Source of the DNA: a virus
Direction: 5' to 3' (one strand)
Length of the DNA: 24,055 nt
IMG/VR virus record: IMGVR_UViG_3300046006_002273
Coordinates: 1-24,055 of that record
The notes under the pieces were generated by a model, which searched no databases, was not told the origin of the DNA, and worked only from the letters and a program-made list of their open reading frames with translations. Shown here in pieces: positions 19,578 to 24,055 of this stretch; position 1 is the stretch's first letter, and each line of letters opens with the position of its first letter. The translations under genes and the position numbers were made by a program.

Positions 19578-20267
19578 TCACGCCTGAACGAATTCAGGAT
19601 GGTCCTTCCAGAAGTCGGCCAGCTTGTCCGCCAGCCCGGCCGCTTTCTCCTCCCCGATGCCCTTGAGCCCATCGTTCCACCCGAGCCCGCTGGCCATCCG
19701 CTCGACCAGGGCCCCCAGCGTCTCGCAACCGGCGCCGGCCAGCGTGTCGGCAATCTTCCCCGTGATGCCGGCCTCGCTCAGCGGCAACTCCCGCCAGGCC
19801 CCCGCGACTCCGGCCTGCAAGCCGGCCCAGAACTCGGACCATGCCTCGGGACCGTCGACGCCTGCCGTCCGGGCGTCGGCAATCGCGGTCTGTACGTCCG
19901 GCTCGGCCAGGTACTCACCGTCGGCCAGCGGGACAGTGCCCGCGTCGATCTGGACCACGATCCCTCCCGCCCGGATCTCGACCACAGGCCAGCTTGTGCC
20001 GATCTCGAGCCCGTGTTGATCCGTCCCGCTCACGATTTCGACCACGGGCAGGCTGACCGCCGGCGCCGCGTCGAACAGCGGCAGGGGCCGCGTCTCGGAA
20101 TCAATCACGGTGGTCAGGTGTTCGACCGCCGCTTCCCACGAGGACTTGGCCGCCTTCGCGTTCTCTTTCGCGATCAGGTGCCGGCTCTCCGCCTCCCGCA
20201 GTTTCTCGCGGGCATCGCCAATTCGTGCCAATGCGTCCGCGTCCGCTGTTTCCAGTTTCTTCGCCAT
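19578..20267 (-). CDS. Coiled-coil protein with helix-hairpin-helix C-terminus
   Basis: ATG 20267 has GGAGG 8 bases upstream, so the longer reading from 20288 is rejected; the protein has 229 residues. Residues 5-58 form a charged helix/coiled coil (DALARIGDAREKLREAESRH). A beta-rich middle follows (PVVEIVSGTDQHG, PVVEIRAGGIVVQID). At residues about 165-218 lie two HhH-like units (AGITGKIADTLAGAGCETLGAL and DGLKGIGEEKAAGLADKL), found in DNA-binding repair and replication proteins. The short motif PLPLFD (about 61-66) resembles sliding-clamp binding peptides but has no Gln. A DNA-processing accessory role is likely. Confidence 0.72.
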   Translation of the reverse strand: MAKKLETADADALARIGDAREKLREAESRHLIAKENAKAAKSSWEAAVEHLTTVIDSETRPLPLFDAAPAVSLPVVEIVSGTDQHGLEIGTSWPVVEIRAGGIVVQIDAGTVPLADGEYLAEPDVQTAIADARTAGVDGPEAWSEFWAGLQAGVAGAWRELPLSEAGITGKIADTLAGAGCETLGALVERMASGLGWNDGLKGIGEEKAAGLADKLADFWKDHPEFVQA

Positions 20268-20271
20268 TGTC

Positions 20272-20778
20272 CTACCTCCGTAAACCACTCGTTGCCAATG
20301 CCAGCCGGACCAACCGGCCAGCCTCTCCAGAACTCATCTGCTGCGGGGTCACCCGTAGCACCCGCCAACCGGCCAGGGAAGCCAGGTTGTATTTTTCCAT
20401 GTCCGTCTTGATCCGCTCGATGCTGCTGTGTCCGGCAACTGCCCGGCGTCCGCACGTCGGGCAGCGTTTGCCGCGCCCAAACAGCCCCCCTTCGATTTCC
20501 AGGGCCACCAGGCGCGCCGGCCAGGCCCAGTCAAAGCAGAATTTCCGCTGCCGGTGGAACCGGAACTCGGCGACGGCTCCCTCGGGGAGCCCGTTTGCGG
20601 CCCCGCTGTGCCCCGCTGGCGCGTCCGCGGGGGTCTTGTCGGCTGGAATCACCGTGGCAGCCGGCGTCACGGCAGCGTGGAACTGGGACTTGCGGCGCAA
20701 CTCCTCGTCCGTCACCGGCCCATAGTCGCCCGGCAAGCGCGCCGTCCGTCCTGTTACGAGGATATCGCGAATGCTCAC
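20272..20778 (-). CDS. PD-(D/E)XK nuclease, Vsr/DUF559-like
   Basis: The protein has 168 residues and starts at ATG 20778 in ATGA overlap with the gene before. The nuclease core is FDWAWPARLVALEIEGG with Asp83, Glu94 and Glu96, then KTDMEKYNLASLAGWRVLRVTP (about residues 124-145), the ending typical of DUF559/Vsr-like and phage Holliday-resolvase-like enzymes. Between them is a zinc-knuckle-like CPTCGRRAVAGH (about 106-117). The last part carries the 'E.Y.....GWRVLR.T' pattern. It likely cuts branched or mismatched DNA during replication or packaging. The N-terminal 70 residues are low-complexity, apparently disordered. Confidence 0.75.
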   Translation of the reverse strand: MSIRDILVTGRTARLPGDYGPVTDEELRRKSQFHAAVTPAATVIPADKTPADAPAGHSGAANGLPEGAVAEFRFHRQRKFCFDWAWPARLVALEIEGGLFGRGKRCPTCGRRAVAGHSSIERIKTDMEKYNLASLAGWRVLRVTPQQMSSGEAGRLVRLALATSGLRR

Positions 20779-21047
20779 TTGCCGGCCTCCTTGAGCAGCG
20801 GAAGGTCAAGGCTACACCTGCGGAAGTCCCATTGGTCGTCCGCCACCTCCCAGTCGGTCAAATCCCAGCCGCGGGTCCGCGACTCACAGACGGCGTGCAT
20901 TCGATACGTGACATGCCCACCGCCGTCGCTATCGATCCCGCGACGGGCGACGTGCCGAGCCCCTTTGCGGATCCGCAGCCCACAGAGTTCGCAGCGGTAT
21001 TGCTCACGCGCTCGCGGGGTCGTGTCGGACAGGTGAAGCCACGTCAT
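20775..21047 (-). CDS. Small zinc-finger protein (90 residues)
   Basis: ATG 21047 overlaps the previous stop (ATGA); a longer reading from 21125 starts inside the previous gene and is less likely. The sequence YRCELCGLRIRKGARHVARRG gives one CxxC, and RMHAVC provides the His/Cys pair about 30 residues later, an HNH-like or treble-clef finger. The C-terminus is acidic with two Trp-rich segments (WDLTDWEVADDQWDFRRC). No HNH catalytic pattern is complete. A DNA- or RNA-binding role is likely. Confidence 0.7.
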   Translation of the reverse strand: MTWLHLSDTTPRAREQYRCELCGLRIRKGARHVARRGIDSDGGGHVTYRMHAVCESRTRGWDLTDWEVADDQWDFRRCSLDLPLLKEAGK

Positions 21048-21229
21048 CGTCCGCCCTCCCGGTCCAGGGGCTGCCGGCAGTCCGGGCAGGCGGCCGGCGT
21101 TTTGACGCTGAGGATCCCCTTGCATCCGGGGCAGCGGACGTGCCGGCCTTCGCGGTCGGGCTTGGCCGCCGGGCGGTCGCGGTTGTCGGCGTGGGGCAGG
21201 GGGCCGTAGATGCTGGGGCGTGTTTCCAT
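21044..21229 (-). CDS. Small zinc-ribbon protein (61 residues)
   Basis: ATG 21229 has AAAGG at good spacing, so a longer reading that begins at 21487 across the repeat region is rejected. The protein begins METRPSIYGPLPHADNRDRP and has HVRCPGCKGILSVKTPAACPDC, two CxxC knuckles about 12 residues apart: a compact zinc ribbon. A likely partner is the neighbouring zinc-finger protein, with which it is translationally coupled. Such small ribbons are common in phage early operons as nucleic acid binders. Exact function is unknown. Confidence 0.72.
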   Translation of the reverse strand: METRPSIYGPLPHADNRDRPAAKPDREGRHVRCPGCKGILSVKTPAACPDCRQPLDREGGR

Positions 21230-21474
21230 TCGGGTGCCTTTCAAAACGTCAAGGTTTCTCGCGTGTAGATGAAGCGGTGGTAAGGGAATCGCTCTAAGTC
21301 CTTTGCGCACGTAGATGAATGAATGAATGAATGATGATGATGATATTATTGACGTTATTGAATAAGTGCTTATCTCTATTGGGTTTACGGCGTCGAAAAC
21401 GTCAAATTTGAGAATTGACGCAATTGACATACGTTGATTGACGTTATCCCCGATTGATGCATCAATTTTGACGT
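21230..21474. promoter_or_regulatory. AT-rich repeat region, candidate origin or operator cluster
   Basis: The 245 bases between the primase-helicase stop and the zinc-ribbon start contain no gene and are much richer in A and T than the rest. The octamer TTGACGTT (or its complement) occurs five times: 21245-21252 (reverse), 21349-21356, 21398-21405 (reverse), 21438-21445 and 21468-21475, the last running one base into the primase stop. Two shorter variants, TTGACG at 21415 and TTGACA at 21424, also occur. A perfect 14-bp palindrome ATTGATGCATCAAT lies at 21453-21466. An inverted repeat ATAAG-TG-CTTAT lies at 21362-21373. A run of ATGA/TGA units fills 21315-21343. Iteron-like sites beside a primase gene suggest a replication origin; an operator cluster is the alternative. 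Confidence 0.6.
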
Positions 21475-23472
21475 TCACAGCGAACACCTCATCCGTTTGA
21501 CGATGGTCCTGGTCCGCTTCTCAGTGCGCTCCTCAACGCTCTTGACTGCCCCGCTGGCCTCCAGGTCGGCAATGATCTCCTGCCGCTCTTTCCGTTTGAG
21601 CCACTGGGTACGGCGGGTCAGTTCGTTCTGGGTACATCCGTCTCGAATCGCGCAGAACACCCGCTTCAGGTCCGATTCGTACTTGCTGCCTGCAACGGTG
21701 TTCCTTGCGGCTTGCAGAACCAGCCGGGTCGAGTAGTTGGCCAGCCGGATTCCCCAGTTCTCCGCCTCGATTGTGATCCGCGGGGCCATGTCGGTGGCTT
21801 GGCAGCATGCATAGATCAGGGCCAGCTTGGCGGCCTTCTCCGGGGCTCGGCTCCAGACGGCGGAATGGATCTCGCTCTCCGCCTGGTGCTTGTCGTTGAC
21901 CAGATCACAGTAGGACTCGTGGCGGGCGTCGGCCTCCGGCGTCTTCTCTGCCAGAATCGGGGCCGGCCCCCCGAGGTTCCCTGATCCCGGCGGCTTCCAC
22001 TCGGACCACATCCGAAGGCGTTCCAAGACCGTCTTCGGGATCTTGGCCTTGAGCGGCTTCCGTCGCTTCGGGCAGCGCACGTCCGTTTGAAAGATCAGCA
22101 GCCGGCCCACAAGCCCGTCGGTCAGGTTCTCCGGGCTCAGGCCGGAGTAGAGGTTCTCCGCCACGCTCGTTCCGTAGACGCAAACGTGGGGCTGATTGAT
22201 CCGCTTGACCTTCGACGCGTCGGCGTACGCGTCCCCGGTCCAGATTGTGTTGGAGGACGAGTACAGGGCCATGAGGACCGTTCCCACGTTGTACAGGTGG
22301 GACACCTTCGGGTCGCGCATGGTCGCCAGTAGCCGGCCGATCTCGTCAAGCTGGAACAGGCGGATCGGGTGTTGACTCACGGCGGAGATGATCCCCGCAT
22401 GGCTGCCGATCCGCTCCGGCCCGTTGACCAGCTCCAGGCCGGATTCAAGCAGGAACCGCTTGTTGACTTGCCGGGGGTATTCCTTGCCGCTTCCGCTCGG
22501 TGCCAATCCGAGGACCATCACGTTCGTCCTGGTGTCGTAGTCATCGCAGACCTTCTGGCCGAATGCGGCCCCGAACAGGGCGATCAGCGCGGCCAGCGAC
22601 AACTCCGGCTGGGGCTTGATCGACGTGTCCACCGCGTAGCGGAAGGCGTCCCGCATCGGCCCGGGGAGATCCTGCAAGCAGTCCTGGGGGAAGACTGCCT
22701 CCGACTCTTCCTCGACCGGTTCGTCATCGACGTTGTGCAGGTGGGAGAGAATCAGGCTTTCCTCAATGAAGTCCGGCTCGTACCGGGCGGCCGATCGGGC
22801 GATGTTCCGCAGTTCCTTGTCGCGGAGCGGCGGCTTGCAGCGGGAAGCGTTGACAGCGGCCAGCGCGTCGAAAATCTCGCCCTCGTTCATCCCGCCGCGG
22901 CGGAACAGGCCGGCGAACCGAATCATGGCGTGGTTGCGGTTCCCCTCGGGGATCTCCTCGCTGACGGATTCCCGGATCTTCGGCCGCTGGCCCCCGAGCA
23001 ACGCCACCAGCCAAGCAGGTACCGGGGGGAGAACCGCTTCCAGATCGATCACCCAGCGGTAAGGCTTTCCGTCGACCACGCTGGGCGGCACGAGGACGTA
23101 ACCGCCGTTGGCCCGGGTGTCCACGCCCTTGGCCAGATCGCCGGACGTGTTGCGGAATTCCTGCTCAGCGCGGAACCAGAAATGCACCCCGCCGCGCGGC
23201 GTGCTGGTCATCGTCGCCCGCATCAACTCCGCCGTGTCCACTTTCGTCAACCACGGCTTGCCGTCGGGGTCGATGTCCAGGACAAGCAGCCCATCGGTTG
23301 CGATGGCGACGTTGTAGTCGGGGTTCTCGGTCCACCATGCTTGAATCTTGTCCTCGTCCGTAGTCGCGTCCAAGCACCCGTGTTTCGTCGCCGGCGGCTT
23401 CCCGTTGGGGACGCACGGGAAAACGCGATAGCCAAGTTCGGCATATTGCAGGGCGGCATCCAGGCTGCGCAT
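21475..23472 (-). CDS. Primase-polymerase fused to an ATPase/helicase-like region
   Basis: The protein has 665 residues from ATG 23472; no clear ribosome site is seen. The N-terminal part is a PrimPol (AEP) domain: LGYRVFPC near residue 15, LVLDIDPDG with catalytic Asp66 and Asp68, GGVHFWF with His97, and KGVDTRANGGYVLVPPS (about 115-131). A primase C-terminal-like helical region follows at about 175-233 (GNRNHAMIRFAGLFRRGG ... LRNIARSAARYEP). The rest is ATPase/helicase-like (DUF3987-type): Walker A GLAPSGSGK (about 322-330) and Walker B FQLDEIG (about 373-379). It could prime and unwind at an origin. The repeat region lies immediately downstream. Confidence 0.88.
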   Translation of the reverse strand: MRSLDAALQYAELGYRVFPCVPNGKPPATKHGCLDATTDEDKIQAWWTENPDYNVAIATDGLLVLDIDPDGKPWLTKVDTAELMRATMTSTPRGGVHFWFRAEQEFRNTSGDLAKGVDTRANGGYVLVPPSVVDGKPYRWVIDLEAVLPPVPAWLVALLGGQRPKIRESVSEEIPEGNRNHAMIRFAGLFRRGGMNEGEIFDALAAVNASRCKPPLRDKELRNIARSAARYEPDFIEESLILSHLHNVDDEPVEEESEAVFPQDCLQDLPGPMRDAFRYAVDTSIKPQPELSLAALIALFGAAFGQKVCDDYDTRTNVMVLGLAPSGSGKEYPRQVNKRFLLESGLELVNGPERIGSHAGIISAVSQHPIRLFQLDEIGRLLATMRDPKVSHLYNVGTVLMALYSSSNTIWTGDAYADASKVKRINQPHVCVYGTSVAENLYSGLSPENLTDGLVGRLLIFQTDVRCPKRRKPLKAKIPKTVLERLRMWSEWKPPGSGNLGGPAPILAEKTPEADARHESYCDLVNDKHQAESEIHSAVWSRAPEKAAKLALIYACCQATDMAPRITIEAENWGIRLANYSTRLVLQAARNTVAGSKYESDLKRVFCAIRDGCTQNELTRRTQWLKRKERQEIIADLEASGAVKSVEERTEKRTRTIVKRMRCSL

Positions 23473-23485
23473 AGGAGAATCCGTT

Positions 23486-24022
23486 CTAACGGTTCCACTT
23501 CGTGGCGTTCCAGCAGTCTACGGCAATTCTGTACGCTCTTGATCCGACTGCTGGCTCTTGCTTCGGTGCGAAATGCCCCATGTCGCAAGGGTCGATCTCC
23601 AAAAAGTCTTCGTCAGGATAGCTCATACAAAGGCCGACGCTTTCTCCTTGATACACCTCATTTCCGCTGAATCCAATTTCACGGCCATACGGATTCCCTT
23701 TGTGCCTTTCTTCGATCAAGATGGCAGCGTACTTTAGCGGCCATCCGACGATAATGAGAGTAGGAACCTTGTAGCCGAGAATACATGCCTTGGCGATGTC
23801 CATTGACTCACCTTCGATTCCGGCCTTGATCTCGACCATCGCTCTTTGCCTGAACAGGCGAATCTGAAAGTCCGGCATGTACCAAAACGTCTTCCCTTCT
23901 CTTGTTTCAAGAGAAAACGTTTCCGGTTCGTAAACCGGATCAAGGCAGTATCGCTTGAACATCAAGTACCAAGCGGCTTCTGTCCTTGAGCGAAATTCGA
24001 TTCCTTCGCAAATCGTCTTCAT
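23486..24022 (-). CDS. PD-(D/E)XK nuclease (phage RecB/TnsA-like fold)
   Basis: The protein has 178 residues from ATG 24022 with GGAGAG 7 bases upstream. The core pattern is IEFRSRTEAAWYLMFK (Glu15), YEPETF (about residues 31-36), MPDF with Asp51, and MVEIKAG with Glu64 and Lys66: a complete PD-(D/E)XK set, as in small phage nucleases beginning 'FRSR.EA.W'. The C-terminal third is unusual, ending in DCWNATKWNR. Such enzymes process replication or recombination intermediates, or degrade host DNA. Bases 24023-24055 hold only the ribosome site. It leads the operon containing the primase. Confidence 0.8.
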   Translation of the reverse strand: MKTICEGIEFRSRTEAAWYLMFKRYCLDPVYEPETFSLETREGKTFWYMPDFQIRLFRQRAMVEIKAGIEGESMDIAKACILGYKVPTLIIVGWPLKYAAILIEERHKGNPYGREIGFSGNEVYQGESVGLCMSYPDEDFLEIDPCDMGHFAPKQEPAVGSRAYRIAVDCWNATKWNR

Positions 24023-24055
24023 GTCGAAGCTCTCCGCGCATTGACAACCGCTTGC

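Noticed and set aside
19209-20411. Plus-strand open frame of 400 codons
   Set aside because: It runs opposite the HhH protein, csrA and nuclease genes, all of which have ribosome sites and motifs; its product is Pro/Arg-rich and unlike a folded protein.
21230-21487. Minus-strand frame extending the zinc-ribbon protein upstream through the repeat region
   Set aside because: The added part is low-complexity sequence translated from the ATGA repeats; the ATG at 21229 has a good ribosome site.
22369-23670. Long plus-strand open frame of 433 codons opposite the primase gene
   Set aside because: It is antisense to a clear PrimPol/ATPase gene, has low-complexity Arg/Val/His-rich content and no recognisable motif; long antisense frames are expected in GC-rich DNA.
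1-24055. CRISPR array or insertion sequence
   Set aside because: No regularly spaced repeat-spacer pattern, terminal inverted repeats or transposase motif was seen.

Overview
The window is one arm of a tailed double-stranded DNA virus or prophage from a GC-rich bacterium. Nearly every gene lies on the minus strand, so the biological order runs from the right end to the left end. Genes are packed tightly: about a dozen junctions are ATGA or GTGA start/stop overlaps, the mark of translationally coupled phage operons. The host cannot be named from sequence alone. A planctomycete is my weak inference, from the GC content, the CsrA homologue and the secreted PKD-like and papain-like proteins. No integrase, repressor or rRNA is present, so lytic or temperate lifestyle cannot be decided.

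Right part (24022 to about 18184), replication and DNA-processing genes: a PD-(D/E)XK nuclease, a primase-polymerase fused to an ATPase/helicase-like region, an AT-rich intergenic segment of 245 bases with five exact TTGACGTT sites, two small zinc-finger proteins, a second PD-(D/E)XK nuclease, a coiled-coil/HhH protein, a CsrA homologue, and three small proteins (unknown, coiled-coil, zinc ribbon).

Middle right (18090 to about 13212), a probable lysis and envelope-interaction region: a secreted PKD-like protein, a papain-family cysteine peptidase, several small proteins including two single-membrane-span ones, a tRNA-like element with a defective anticodon arm, and a signal-peptide protein with a second reading frame nested inside it.

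Middle left (13208 to 7924), tail fibre and accessory virion proteins: a 590-residue fibre with a duplicated segment, then eight small to medium beta-rich or helical proteins.

Left part (7848 to 1), packaging and head module: a probable small terminase subunit, the large terminase, two small genes (one a helix-turn-helix protein), a lone rightward secreted protein (moron-like), a Mu/lambda-type head protease with an internal scaffold start, a head decoration protein, the major capsid protein, a 151-residue structural protein, a Gp36-like connector and a GpG-like virion morphogenesis protein that runs off the left edge. No portal gene is visible where one would be expected.
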